Shown one piece after another: positions 22,156-35,460 of a stretch of 64,000 bases of DNA. The stretch's first letter is position 1. Every line of letters begins with the position of its first letter. Source of the DNA: Isoperla grammatica (Eukaryota > Arthropoda > Insecta > Plecoptera > Perlodidae); NCBI GenBank assembly GCA_945910005.1, contig OX246739.1, forward strand, positions 12,064,292 through 12,128,291. Reading direction: 5' to 3'. The notes under the pieces are model-generated. The model searched no databases. It was given only the letters and a program-made list of their open reading frames with translations, and had not been told where the DNA came from. A program made the translations under genes and the position numbers.

Positions 22156-22804
22156 TAGTTTGTCCATTAGTAGAGGAGCAAAAGGTATCTCGTGCGCCTT
22201 TTGCCCTCTGCAGCGTGCCACGATGTGCCAAGTAGATGCAAAATCCTCAAATAGTATTTTGTAATAGAATTGTTCTCTTGACATTTTCTGTGACATGAAC
22301 CGTTCAAACGTTATTAATTAAAACGTGTCTATGACGTCATGACGCTCCTGGCGCCCTCTTCAGCGTGCCAGGATGTGCCAGGTAGGTGCAAAATACTTGT
22401 ATAGTATTTTATAGTAGAATTGTACTCTACATATTTTCTGTGACATGAACCGTTCAAACGTTATTAGTTCAAACATGTATATGACGTCACGACGCTCCTG
22501 GCGCCCTCTGCAGCCCGCCAGAATGTGGCAGATAGGTTATAAATGCTCGTCTGGGATGACATCATAAAATTGTCTTCTTGATATTTTCTGTGACATAAAC
22601 CGTTCAAAAGTTATTAATTAAAACGGGTCTATGACGTCACGACGCTCCTGGCGCCCTCTGCAGCGTGCCAGGATCTGCCAGGTAGGTGCAAAATACTCGT
22701 ATGGTATGCCGTAACAGAATACCGTTTACCGCAATACTCTTCCACGAAAGGCGCACGAGAACTTAAATGTTACCTTTTGCTCTTCTACTACATGCTAGTT
22801 TGTT
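22156..22804. mobile_element. Element with inverted ends around 150-bp tandem units (Helentron/DINE-like)
   Basis: The left arm (22156-22203, with AGTAGAGGAGCAAAAGGTA and CTCGTGCGCC) is repeated inverted at 22747-22804 with a small internal gap. Between them lie three full 150-bp tandem units plus a partial one. Subterminal inverted repeats around a central array of roughly 150-bp repeats are known from DINE-1/Helentron-like non-autonomous elements in insects and from related elements in molluscs. I see no rolling-circle protein, and the exact ends are not defined, so the class is inferred. Confidence 0.5.
22203..22710 (+). repeat. 150-bp tandem repeat, 3.4 units
   Basis: GCCCTCT(G/T)CAGC starts at 22203, 22353, 22503 and 22653, exactly 150 bp apart. 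Each full unit contains ATTTTCTGTGACAT(G/A)AACCG, TTCAAA(C/A)GTTATTA and ATGACGTCA(T/C)GACGCTCCTGG. The octamer TGACGTCA occurs at 22332, 22482 and 22632. Confidence 0.88.
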
Positions 22805-25554
22805 ATTGCACATCGATCGGATAGCGAGTATGAATACACTGCCGTGTTTATATAAATAATAATAATAACTCACGTTTGGTTTGTTAGTTGTTTTGAAGCG
22901 CGGCATGCAAACAAAGTATAATTTACGGCTTGTGAAAAGCTATCAAAATGAAATATTTGGGATAAATCGTGTAAACTAGTGGTATAGCTTTTTGCTAAGG
23001 TAGAACATATCTATAGATGTTAAAAATCATTGGTAGAACAACAGCTGTTGTTTCAATTTCAAAAATTTCAAAATTCTTATACTAGTATAAGAATTTTGTA
23101 AGCAGCGAAACTTAGCGCATGCTGTGCATTGAAAAGTTTGCGAACCGCTGCTTCCCTGTAGGATCTCTACTTATGGGTGCACTAGCGCGCCTAGCGGTAA
23201 CCTCGTGGACACAAAAACAGTATATACCGTACCTCAAGTTGTAGCAGTAGGTACTGCTTTATCAACTTTTCTCCTACCCCTGTGTGCTATGCTTACAGGC
23301 ATAGGAACTGCGCGCGTAATAGTGTTTTCAAGAAAATTAGTCGATTTGCTCTAGTGGATATAAAATTATCATTGAATGAATTATTACCGCGATAGTCAAT
23401 TGTCAGCCCCCATCCAGTGATATAACGACTACATTTGAGGTGGCCAACCAAATTGTCCACACATTCTTTTCTCTTTGCAAATCTCAGCAAGAATCCTCGT
23501 GGAGTGATCGTGCCCCTTTCTTTCCCTGATGCATTCCCCGATCTCCTGGCGTTGTTTGCTTGAGAGGGGCCCGCCTAATGAGAATAAGTCGGGACGCGAC
23601 ACACGGAGAATAGCAAACGACTCTGATAGAAGAGAACACAGAAACACGAAGAGAGAAGATATCGTTTGGGAGTCTCAAGTCGCGCCTGGCCAATCTATCC
23701 CCTGCAACCCCCGTCCATGCTAAGAGGCTCGTTGTCAAAGGATCTGTGATTAGTAAACAAAAGTCTTAATGAATCATTTGCCGAGCTTCGAGGATGCAGG
23801 AAGAATTCGTAAAATAAATTTAGTTTTTGAGAAATTTCTTGCAATATTACATTTATTTACAACGGTTCTCACATTTTTATACGACACTTGAACTAGGGAT
23901 AAAACTGGTCAATATATCAATATATTTTTGCACTGTGACCGCTACAAACGGACACTTTCAAGCCGTCACAAAAACGAGGCATACATAATATGATACACTA
24001 CTTTGCAACTGAGTAACAGAACACACATAAAGAAATTAGTTCGATACATTGAATTTTGAATACAGTAAAGTTAAAAACCCATATTTCTCAATTTCTCATA
24101 TATGTGATGTGATGACATTATGCAGTTAGCTTGATATTGTTCTATTCATATGCGTATTTTCAATTCAATTTGTTCTTCTCAATGAAAAGATATATTTATC
24201 GAATACCGTAACAATAGTAGTCGCCCAAAATAACTTGTATCCTATTTGTTCATTTTTTAGTGATAATATCTCATAGCCAACCGAACGCCAAATCAGCCAT
24301 GATTTTTACGTATGTTGATAAAACAACATTTCATTGTTTTTATAACAAAATGTCGATAGCGTGTATGCACTTAGTTGTAAGCTGTCCGTAAATATTACAA
24401 CAAAAATTCGACAAGCAAACAAACTCTGTCAATATTGAGATATTTCAGTGTAAACAAAATCAACACTGAACATTTCCCAGCATTTTCAGATGTGTAAACA
24501 TTATTTAACCATCATTTGCTGTAGATAAACGCGCATACAAGATTCTGTAATAAAATAGATTTCTTTCGTATTTCGTCACGAGTTCACTCTTCGTGGGACT
24601 ATTTTTGTTTTCCACAGAATGCTTTAACGAGAAATAAGTTTCTCAAGACAGGCTGTCTAATTACGTGTTCCCCTTTTATCTTGTAGATAATTTTACTGAA
24701 CCAGACAAGCTAGGAATGGCACATAAGGGACTACTTGTTTCTTTTTTCTGCTTAAATGAGATAACAGACTTGGACTAGAGGAGAATTATTTATGTCCTAA
24801 ATTCTGTAGAAGAAAACTTGTTCTTCCAATGAATCAAGATGTTTTTATTTTGTAGACATTCTTATCCAAATATGTTGGTATTATATACTATCAAAAGAAT
24901 CTTCTAAAATTACAGGTGAGATACTCAAAATGGAAGCGTTCCGAACACAAGATGTACCTGTCTATGTGATGTTTTATTTACCCGCAACATACAATATTAC
25001 AATAATATGATCACGTATTGTTTATTTGTACGGAATAAGTGCAGTATTCGGATATTACGGAATAAGACTGGATATTGTACCGAATAAGACTGCTAAAAGT
25101 GTTAGCTTTAGGTAGTTATGTTATTGTTTTGTATAAAAACAAACAACTAATACAAACATAAGTAAGAATCGTCTATGTCTGAATAGTACTATCTGCTATT
25201 CCGGAAGGTACCCTACCTAGTTCCATATTATACACAATAAATCCACATTGGAAATCTAATGGGTAAAGTATACAATAACATTATGCATTGCAGTGCACCC
25301 AACAGATTCTGTCTGTATTTGAAGAGAAACTCTTCAGACAACCGAGTTCACCCCCCCCCCCCTCTCCGCCGCCCCCCAACCCCCACAAGTACCATGGAGA
25401 GTGCAACGTTTCCAACAAACTACACTAATGAAACAGCTCAAATAGTTATTTGCTGAATCACCCGTTTATGAGAAAATAAAAACAATTAAGTACAGTGTTG
25501 TGCAGTATTTGAAACTCAGCTAACAAACAGATAGTGCTGCTAAGCGACCTCATT
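22805..25554. other. Non-coding DNA
   Basis: No supported gene. It contains a perfect palindrome at 23069-23098 (listed separately) and a C-rich run near 25350-25385. Overlapping short frames on both strands near 23430-23740 are in CpG-richer sequence but show no domain. Confidence 0.45.
23069..23098. repeat. Perfect 30-bp loopless palindrome
   Basis: CAAAATTCTTATACT at 23069-23083 is followed immediately by its exact reverse complement to 23098, without any spacer. Confidence 0.9.
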
Positions 25555-25695
25555 ATCTGCGCCATTGATGATTTAACAATAAAAAAATAAAAAAACAACA
25601 ATGATCAATGGACTGCTGAACTTATCCTCATAATAGTTTATTTTCTTGCCACCAGAATGCATTTAGTCTATTTGTAAGTGGGGCAAGATGTAACG
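25555..25695 (+). repeat. Dispersed repeat, copy 1
   Basis: GCGCCATTGATGA, ACAATAAAAA-type text, AGTTTATTTTCTTGCC, AGAATGCAT and TAGTCTATTT appear here in the same order and spacing as at 52385-52520. The family is unknown. Confidence 0.7.
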
Positions 25696-25829
25696 TTTGT
25701 ATAAAAACAAAGATTACACACTAGAGATAAAAACATAGACGCAGGTTTTATGTTTACGAAGGTCATAACATTGCATTAATAAAGTCGTAATTAAGTTGTC
25801 GTTTGTCTGCCAATCATCCTAAAGCTGCT

Positions 25830-25960
25830 TATATTGTGACGTCATAGATGACGGTCTCTCGTTTCGGCGCGTAGGGAAGAAGGCGGTGGTTTAACAATTA
25901 CCTGCTGTGCCGTCCGCTACACAGCGCTAGTGTTCTGTGTTCCGGCGTTGTTACGTGTAA
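25830..25960. promoter_or_regulatory. CpG-rich segment with CRE octamer
   Basis: TGACGTCA at 25837-25844 is followed by GATGACGG and CGTTTCGGCGCGTAGG, a local CpG cluster in AT-rich DNA. This could be a promoter or enhancer. There is no adjacent open frame to tie it to. Confidence 0.25.
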
Positions 25961-27675
25961 ACAACACCCACAGATTATTAAATGCGTTCAAGAGAGACAG
26001 TTTAGGGCGATCTTTTACTTCTATATTGAAGCCATGTTAGTCTCTAAATAAAGACATAAGTTGTGGTTCTAGCAGGCTGCAACAAACAAGGCAAACAGTG
26101 ACAGCAAGTAAAAGATACAATAGAGCTTCTCGCGCCATAAAAAGAAAATGTTGGTTCAGAGTTGTCATAACAACGCTTTTTATGAATGGCTCTTTTAGAA
26201 AGTCATATTTTTTCTTCAATGAAAAAACGTCAATAAAATATAGTCAGAGCTGCAATCCACAAGACGCTGTTAAATAAAAACCAGAAGTTAATTTCGGGAT
26301 CTTCTCGTTTAACCATCATTTACGAATCCACAAAAGCAGGCTATGAACTTCTTTAAAATAACCCTGAAAATTACCTCTAGTATCTACTTGGGGTGAAAAT
26401 TTAACTTCGAAAGTCGCAATGATTTAAAATAGCTCGAATATTAACATCTTGAAAAGCTGCAACTCTTCAAAAAATTGTGAGATGCAATGGATATGTTTTC
26501 GTAAGACGTATTTGGGTGACATATAACATATAATATATTGTTGCCAAATTTATTTTTATTTTGATGGCCAACTACTTATAGATTTCTATAAAAAATAATT
26601 ACTACAATCCAAAGATACAATATTTGAATATTTCTTTATACAGTGTATCTTAGTCCTCGTACTACAAACTTACACTGTACGAGTGCTTGCTTTATACTTT
26701 ATAGGTACATATAATTCCCATTTTAATTATTTATTTTTTATTAAGTATTGCGTCGTTATTAAAAGCAGCCTGAATTAGTACGCCAACGTTTCAAATTCAA
26801 TTACATTTTCTTCAAATGCTTTTTTTTTTATTGCTACAAATGTATTTAAATTATAAGGTTTTATTTTCTTTGTTTCGTGACGTACTCAACTTCAAGGACC
26901 TGTTATACGTAGGCGATTTAAAAATAACTACATGTGCAATTATATTTTGTAAACGTTCCATTGTAGCCGTCCGTAGTGGAAACCTTAGGTCGTTCAAGTT
27001 CTCTCAAAAACCTTGCCACCGTTTATGTCTGTCGAGGAAATGAAGTTCCCATCGATTAATCTATTTTATGATGTGCTTACAAATGTAATGACAGCCGGTC
27101 TCAAGTATGAGCGAAGACGCGACGCACGCAGCCTCGCCATCGTTATTTGGCGGAATTCAATTTGGCCACAAAACGTTGAACGGCTCGGCCAGGTTTATGG
27201 CCTACCAGATAACCTAACTGACAGCCCGATATTGACGCTCAACGTACAAACTAACGGCTGCTAAACAAACTTGGGAGATTTACCCTTGGTTACATTTCAC
27301 CAGAAAAACTTTATTGACATTGACAGACAGGCTAAAGCGAGATTAATAAAAAAAAAAACGAAACAAAAAACAGGAGAACGTTTTCTTTGTCCGCGTTCTT
27401 TGAAGTAAAAATATATAACAAACTGTTGTTGGAATTATGTTTTACAAATCACCTGTATTAGGTAGCTCATTATTAAAACTCCACATGGATGGCGAAAAAT
27501 CTTTTTTTAAATTTGTTTTAGTCACAAAACTGATTTACAAATGAGGACAATCAATACAGCTATATAATAAACAATGGAACAATAGTAAAAAAAAATATAG
27601 AACGAAATAAAAATAAAACAGGAACAACAAAACAAAACTACTACAGTGTATTCCACGTAGAGATTGCAGTAGGTA
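25961..27675. other. AT-rich non-coding DNA with one CpG-richer patch
   Basis: 27100-27245 is noticeably richer in CpG and open for 83 codons on the plus strand (27013-27264), without recognisable motifs. The rest shows nothing. Confidence 0.4.
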
Positions 27676-27825
27676 GTTACATTTCTCTGCCAGTCTACCC
27701 CCACCCACCCCTTGTGGCGAGTGCAACAGTTTGTATGTGAAATATACATGTCAAGATGTCCCTTATAGTGTTTTGCACTTGCCACAATAAGTGAGTCGGG
27801 GTAGACACTGGCAGAGAAATGCAAC
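27676..27825. mobile_element. 150-bp foldback MITE flanked by TA
   Basis: The left arm (GTTACATTTCTCTGCCAG, CTACCCC, then TTGTGGCGAGTGCAA) is matched inverted on the right (GTTGCATTTCTCTGCCAG, CTACCCC, TTGTGGCAAGTGCAA) with few differences, leaving a short loop. TA flanks both ends (27674-27675, 27826-27827). It is non-coding. Confidence 0.7.
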
Positions 27826-28214
27826 TATAAGAAATGCAACTAAGTGCTGCAACTATTATATATATATGCAATTATTATAATTATTTTCATTATTATTTTA
27901 ATAATCATTATTATTACTATTATTATTATTATAATTGTAAATTTTTAAGCTATACAATTTGTGAAGAGACAGTTCATCCAATGTCAATCAGTTATTGTTA
28001 TAGGAATTTTCGTCGGGAAAACTTCCGCAATGTTTTCACCTGCAAATTGTCACGTGAAATATAAACCGGCCCGTCGTGATATAATTCTTAACCCCGCATT
28101 CACTCACATCTGTAACACACATTCAGTAAAAACTGAAAACACACACGAGTACCACTTAATTCCCACCAAATAAAGGTTTTTCAAATGTGAGTTTGCTGTG
28201 TAGCCATGCAACGA
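27826..28214. repeat. AT-rich stretch with TTA/ATT microsatellite
   Basis: 27855-27945 is a degenerate ATT/TTA run. The remainder holds nothing recognised. Confidence 0.6.
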
Positions 28215-28360
28215 AGTGAATAAACCAAATCAGTGATTGAAGAAGAAAACCCGAAGCAGTGACTTCGAACTCTTGCCATGCGCGCAATCAGCCTTTTAGC
28301 CATTTACCAACGCCAGCAGCGCCCCAATATCCCGCGCAGTGACGGATGAGGTAATACGAG
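28215..28360 (-). mobile_element. Possible tRNA-derived SINE
   Basis: On the minus strand TGGCTAAAAGG resembles the polymerase III A box, and about 33 bases later AGTTCGAAGTC resembles the B box with two mismatches. The adjacent GCGTTGGTAAATGG fits the tRNA-like heads of many SINEs. No acceptor stem is seen, so it is not a tRNA gene. The ends are undefined. Confidence 0.35.
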
Positions 28361-30170
28361 CCCACTCCCAATGTCAGGCGACACTAGGGTAGCTGCCTGA
28401 TACAGTCACACGGGCCGGGGCAAATCCTAAATCTTCAATACAAGTTTTATCTACTTATTTTTCCTAACAAGAAAACTCTTAAATAGAATTTCAAAAACTT
28501 GTTTCCCGGGGAAGAGGTGCGACGCAATAAGAATGTATTGAATGTTTATCCTTTTTAAATGAAAACTCTTTCTGAAAACAGAAAAACATGTGCTCGTGTT
28601 TTGTTTGGTTATAACTTTATTTATATACAGTTGTAGATGTGATTTATTATCAACACGTAGAAGATGCCCTCATGGTTTTTCAATAAATCAACATGGATGC
28701 GTCCGATAAAAATAAAACAACACATTCATAATTCTCTATAGGAGAATAGAAGGTTATAGTAAATATTATGAGTAGGCCTAGAGGGCTCAGTGATAACGAA
28801 ATATACATATTCACAGATAAGAATATGAAAGTGGTCGTTGGTTCTATTTTTGGATGCCTGATGAAATAAAAGATTATTCAAAAGTTTATGTACGTATTGA
28901 AAAGTAAGTTAATTTTAAACATGAAATAGTGAACTCAAATGTATGTTCTATTTGGAGTCAGGGTAAAGGTTCAAAATTCATAAGTTAATAAAATTGATCA
29001 CTTACTAATAATGTTTCAACGCTTACCACTTATAGAAATGTGATAGTTCAGCTGTCAATGGCGAATACTGTAATCTAGTCGCTTGCTTGATATAAGAACT
29101 CTCATTTTCTTTCAAAGACAAACAGAGATGAGTAGCGAAAAGCTGATGAGAATTCTTGCTAACTCACTTAATTGCCTTCAAACGATTTGAGCGGTGACGT
29201 CAAATGGAATTTCTCTAATTTGTTTGACGTTGGTTAACAATCTACACAAAATACAGATATATGGATGCTTAAGGTTATTTTTTTTGTGAATACCATAAAA
29301 GACTAAGAAAAACGAGCTTAATAAATGAGGTATGTGTTACATTCTGGGTCCTAGTTGGGACAGGGCCTTAAGTGAAAATCATGTTTAGCCGATATAAGAA
29401 GTACTATACTATAATATGCTACATCACTTTTTTTACTCCTATACTGATATACCAACTAAAACATCGGAACACTCGTATGTTCTTATTTTACTTCTTATTT
29501 TTAAAATCAACAAAAATGATATATTTCCAGAAAAGTGATAAAACAAAATGTTTTGAATAGATGTAAAACTGCAGAGAAATACAATGGTTTATTTGCTACA
29601 AAGGTTTTTTAAACTCACCTATATTGAATATTATTTATTTCAGTTTTGTACTTTACGATTTGAGTATACAGCTAATTGTCGCCTATAGAATGCATAATGA
29701 AACGCTGTATCTACATATTTCAATACGCATTTAAGTCTGAAGAATAATTTGAATACTGTACAGCACACACAGTCTGACACGTAGTTAAAACCAGGTCGTT
29801 AGGGAATGCAAACAGTTTTTATCACCCTACATTTTTAACAACTCCCATTCTTTTTCCTCTACTTACTCAATATAGCTAATCTTATAAAATACTACCCCCG
29901 AATAATTCCCCTCTTTCAACTTTCAAATAAATGCCCCCCGTTTCCTAGCAGAAAAAACCGAGCAAAATGCAATAAAAGAATTTCATTTCAAACATTCTCG
30001 AAACGATTAAGTTAATCACCAAGTGATGTGAATAAGGGTGAAGGGTGAGGGGAGGGGGGGAAGTAGCCTCAAGCTTGTCAGAACAATTTTCTTGGCCGAA
30101 CTTGATCGTTAAGACGTGTCTCGGAAACTAAGATCTTTCCACGTCCACATAGCACAACTTCTTGGTAGCT
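28361..30170. other. Non-coding DNA
   Basis: No gene or repeat recognised. A single TGACGTCA occurs at 29195-29202. Confidence 0.45.
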
Positions 30171-30346
30171 CACATTCACAGACACAGTCACAGTCACAGT
30201 TACAGCCACAGTCACAGTCACAGTCACAGTCACATTCCCAGTAACAGTCACAGTCACAGTCACAGTCACAGTCACAGTCACAGTCACAGTCACAGTCACA
30301 GTCACAGTCACAGTCACAGCCACAGTCACAGTCACAGTCACAGTCA
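30171..30346 (+). repeat. CAGTCA hexanucleotide microsatellite
   Basis: About 28 units of CAGTCA with scattered single-base variants (CAGCCA, CAGTTA, CATTCC). Being a multiple of three it is open in several frames, reading HS, VT or CD dipeptides. These are not proteins. Confidence 0.93.
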
Positions 30347-33300
30347 AAGACGCCGGACATGTTCGTATATTGCCAGTGTGTTGCGAGAATAACTTCTGCT
30401 TACTTATAATGGTGCTATTTTGGTGACACCTCATTTATTACAAATAAATGTTAGTTCATTAGTTTAAAGTGACGACCACAATCATGACCACAGTCCGTGT
30501 ATTCATCATTTTAGTGTATTCATTTGTATGCGATGAAAAAATAACAAAATATAAAACGGACGGTTTGTAAACGGAATACTACGATGAAAGGCGACTCTCC
30601 GCTCTGCTGAACTCAGCAGTTAAACAAACACAACACATTTGATAAAAACATCAAACAAAACGGACCATTCCTACAAACACAAATCTACATCGACATAGTC
30701 CCAATAAACAAAACAAACGTAAAGGCTGTGTTTATTTTTTTGGGAGGGGTCGAGATCTGAATATGCAATAATATTCATCTAGCTACAAATATAAACCTAG
30801 AAGCAATATAATTTTTAGGAAATCTATTTATGAAAACATACAATATACTCATATTTTTTTAATGTTAATTATTAGGCCCAAAATTTTTTTTACATACATA
30901 TTTACAAGACATTTTTCTGGGGGCGTTTTTTAACCCTCTGAATTAAGACCTTCAGGGACATCCATGAAGGATTGATCATAGTAAGGGGATTTTATTTATT
31001 ACTAAAAAGAAAACACACGTTTCGAAATAATGGTTAATAATTGGTGTGATTAATATAATGGAATGATGTAAGTTGTTTGTTTTCGGAAGAAGCAATTATT
31101 ATGTTCTTTATATTAGTAGAGATTTTAATGCTTACAACAAAATTGCATCCCTGGAAACGCGTTTTTGTATTCGTGGTGGTAGACGATTTTCAAAAGTACC
31201 AATACCAATCAAAAACTTGAAACCAATTCGATAACATACTTGTTGAAACAACACCGTTTCCCTATTACTCTGTACCTTGATGTTAAACGAGTACAAGTAA
31301 CAGGTGGTATACAAAAATATCATCTGTATTTCAATTTGCAACGACGCGTTACAAAATAGCATAGACATTATAGCTACGTTTCCGATAAAGCATCGCGTAG
31401 TATCGTAACACATTTGTGGAAATATTATATTTCACCTTTACATAGTTATCCAATGCAAATTGTTTCAGCGCCTGAGGGTATCGAATATTGATTACAATTA
31501 AACACAACAGGGGTAATCCATATCTTTAGTCGACACTGTACGGTTCTGCTCTATAGTGTAGATAATTTAGCAGAGAAGGATATGGCATAAAATCCATATA
31601 TCTTGCAAAATTTGATGTAAGGTAGAAATAGGATGATGATTTCTCAGAGATTAACAGCTGAGGAGATGAACTTGTAATGTAACGTGGCCCGTTTACTTTT
31701 GCAAACGACCTCGCCGTAACGAAAAAAACATTGGCACTGTATTTACTTCTGCTGTACTCGTTTACACACAGCACGATGTTTGTTGGGTACTCACGAAGCG
31801 CTATTACGCCGTTTGTTGTTGCTAAACAAATATTGAAAATTTGGGTTTTAGTTAGTTAGGTAGAGTTTTGTTCAACGTTCACAGATCAGTATAGATGCCA
31901 CCATTTTTAGGGGCCAAGAGCCCCTTTGTATTTGCCAGAGTTAATATTCTTATAAATGTCATGGAATCGTCGTTGCATCTTCATGGATGATGTAGATATT
32001 GATCAATGACACAATAAAAACAGCTCTAACATCAGTAATTATAGATATGACGATAGTTAAGGCTATATTTTGTCATCTTACTCTAACAGATTTCCTTCAA
32101 ATACAAACGCCCTGTCATCGGTCATCTTCCATTGGAATCAGCGTGTAATACTAAGCAAACTGACGATGGTTGCTAGTCTGTTCACTTTGGAAGGACTTCG
32201 TAACATTCAGGCAGCAACTTTAGTAAATCCAGTTACGATTTACGCACAATGCTCTCAACGCAGCCCTCAAACAATAGATGTGGTATCAGCCTTTCACATA
32301 TAACGTCAACGGCTGATTTATATTCCAGCGCGATATATATATATACACAATGTGAGAACTGTTTTAGACACTTCAATGCAGATTTATACAGACAATGTAT
32401 ATTCCAATAAATGCGTCATGTCACACTGAATAAGAACTCTTTGGCATAAAATGAGATGTTTAATATTATGTTGAATAGATTAACAGATGTTCAATCGCAA
32501 CGTTTATTTGTCTTTGACTCCAAAACATTAACTGACATGAAAATATTTTCATATGCGTTTTTCACTCATATTAATATTGGCGTTACTAATATATACACCC
32601 AAATTGAATAGCTAAACAGTTATAAACGAGTGGCGACTGGCGTATGCACGTTAAGTTAAAGTGAAAGATTAAATAAATTAAACATAAAACAGACTGTTTG
32701 CAAATGTAGAAAAACATAAGTTTTGAATTGAGTCTTTTGTCCAAACTAAAATGTGTAGGCCTACAAATTATATAGCGTATTTAAATAAGTAAACATTTGA
32801 AACTCTATTTAGATAATTAATAATATTCATAACATAACATAATTTAAAGTAGTTCATTCAAAAAGTTTAAATATACATTTTAACTTTCGATTATTTAGTG
32901 AACGAATATTGTTCAACAAAATGAACTAACCTCATCCCCAACTCCACAAACTAACTCGTGTTTAATCCAGAGACTAATTCATATTGTAACATTGGCTGCG
33001 GATGTTTCTGGATATCACACTTAATTCAAATCAAGCGAGTGATGGCGAGTGTATAATTGAGAGAGAGTGAGAGAGCGAGAGAATGAGAGGGGTGGGAGAG
33101 ACAGCTTTAATTGCATTTCTATGGCAGAATGTTGCTCGCATGGAGCAGCGAAGCAAGATCCTTTATTAGGTTAGTGGATCTTGACCACTATCAAATCAAT
33201 CTCTGACTAACATTGAAATGATAAATTCCACCTCCACGGTACAACAAACCGACCACAGATGGCACCACTTTGACATCGCCATCCATCTACGTGCTTTCGC

Positions 33301-35460
33301 TACGTTTTGCTCGCCTCGCCTCGTATCTTCTTCTTCTTCTTCCGCAGACTTGAAATACAATACAATACTATACACCCGCTTCGGTTTGTAACAAAAACGT
33401 TTGTGTAACTAATAGGATTCGTGTGAATCACGTAGCTCTACAGCTTAACTCACGCTTGTGCTGTTTAGTCCCCGTAATCTGTGTGGCACACTGGGTTGTT
33501 CTGTTGGCACCAATGCAACTTATTGAAACTTATTGAAACACAAATTACGCACGATCATGGTGAAATGTTCGGTTATCCGATCCGGCCATTTTGTCTCACA
33601 ATTACAATATCTATTCGAATGGCTTTTCAGGAAAACATTTAAGATGATTGAACCACATTGCGGATTGTTCTTTGAATATAATTTTGAAAAACGAGTGTGT
33701 TATATTGAGGTCTTCAACAATGGTGACAACTCACATTGCTTTTAGAGCCCTTTACACTAGAAATGTATTGCTTGAAATGTATGAAATGTATTGCTTGAAA
33801 TGTATGAAATGTATTGCTTGAAATGTTGAATGCGCAAAGATCCCATGACGCGTTTAGAAGACTTTTAACAAGTTGACTTTGCTCAAAGTAGGAATCTGCT
33901 CTACTTTTTAGGAATATTGCACAGTCGACTAATGGGTGAACGGTATAGATAGAGTCAGGTGAACATTTTCTACTAATAGAAACTAGGAAGATGTCATTGA
34001 TGAAGTAAAATTCAATACATTTACCCACCAGACATTGCTATTGCTGGCAATAAAGATTGTAAGAGCTCCTTTAAACCAAGAGATGGTCCTAGCTCCAATA
34101 ACGATTATGTAAGATAAAATCAAGTAGACTAAAGAAATTTAAAAGAATGTGAGCTGATAACGCTAGATTAGGTTCCCTCTACGTAGTAATTGTCTTGTTT
34201 CTTATATAGTATTAATTTATGTAATCAATATTAGAAATGTGTAACCTATTCGTTTCTCAATAGTCTAGGAGTCAATCATTGGCCTCTCTCAGAATTTTAT
34301 GATGTGAATTCATTTTGTATTTATAAAATGTTTGATTAATAATACCATGTTTTATAATCTTAAAGTAAGGTAAAATCAATTGATATTGATTTACAGATTA
34401 TTCCTGATTACTGCATAATGTTATTCCTGATTATTACATATTATAAATGGAAGGCAGAATTTGGCCAAAGACTGTTCCAATAATTTATTGTATTGATTCT
34501 AATTAACCCGACACGTTACTTCGGGTATGCATCACCACCTCCTACAAGACACTGAGCTAGATTAATTTATAAATTAAATTAAAAATTAAAATAAGTGAAC
34601 CCCTTATATAAGCATTCTAAATTCACAAGGCGATGGAAACGGTCGCTTGCAGTCGATAACAACTCAAGCTCACACTGATTGGTTATCTGTCACAGCCAGG
34701 GTCACATGACCGTTCACACACAACTCTCCTTGTCGCTCTACTCGCTTGTATTTATTTACCAGACCTCTTCGTGATATTCTCAACGTCGCCAACTCGTGCA
34801 TGCATTAAATTCAAAGCGAAATTGTGCAAAGTAATTCTGCACTCTTCTATGCTCACCTCTGTACATGACAGAATGAAAATAGAATAAGTACGTGCATTTT
34901 AAAAGATCTCCTGAGTGCATTTCCTACTGCAAACATTTTACCAACCATTTCCTATATCGACATTTTACAGATTTTTCCATTGCAATTCTTAAAGTGGTGG
35001 GAAAATGTTAGATAATTTGTTTTGTGGCATTTCGGTAAGTGCTAGATGCTATAATGCTCCTAATATGCGTCTGTAGATCTATAGTCTTACAAACAATAAA
35101 TAACTAACAAGTACCTTTTTAAAATACCACGAGAGAAAATGGTAATGGAATATGTGACTCTCATGGCAGGACAGTTGAATAATATATAAAATGGAAAACC
35201 AATCACTTTATTCTTAGATCTATTCTAGACTAGATGTTTTATGAAGTACTCGACATTTAGGTCATGTCACATGACATCGGCCGAATCAGATACAATACAC
35301 ACCGCCGGCTCGTCATATGATTAATAAGCTGGAGCATTAGAATGTCACAATTTAATTGTTTGCGTATTTAATACTAACGACAAGAGTGACTAAGATGACG
35401 TCAGAGTAACCTTGCAACGTTGCATGAGTGAATGCATCACAAATGTATAAATGCGGGCTC
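30347..35460. other. AT-rich non-coding DNA
   Basis: No gene is supported. It contains a GA-rich patch at 33060-33100, a 23-24-bp tandem repeat at 33768-33826, a CpG-richer patch with a CCAAT-type GATTGGTTAT near 34677, and a TGACGTCA at 35396-35403 just before the 63-bp array. Confidence 0.45.
33768..33826 (+). repeat. Short tandem repeat, about 24-bp unit x2.5
   Basis: GAAATGTATTGCTT followed by GAAATGTAT is repeated two and a half times with no internal change. Confidence 0.8.

Noticed and set aside
27013..27264. 83-codon plus-strand gene
   Set aside because: No recognisable motif and no splice or promoter context. CpG richness alone is not enough.
30078..30434. VT, CD or HS dipeptide proteins
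   Set aside because: Translations of a hexanucleotide microsatellite.
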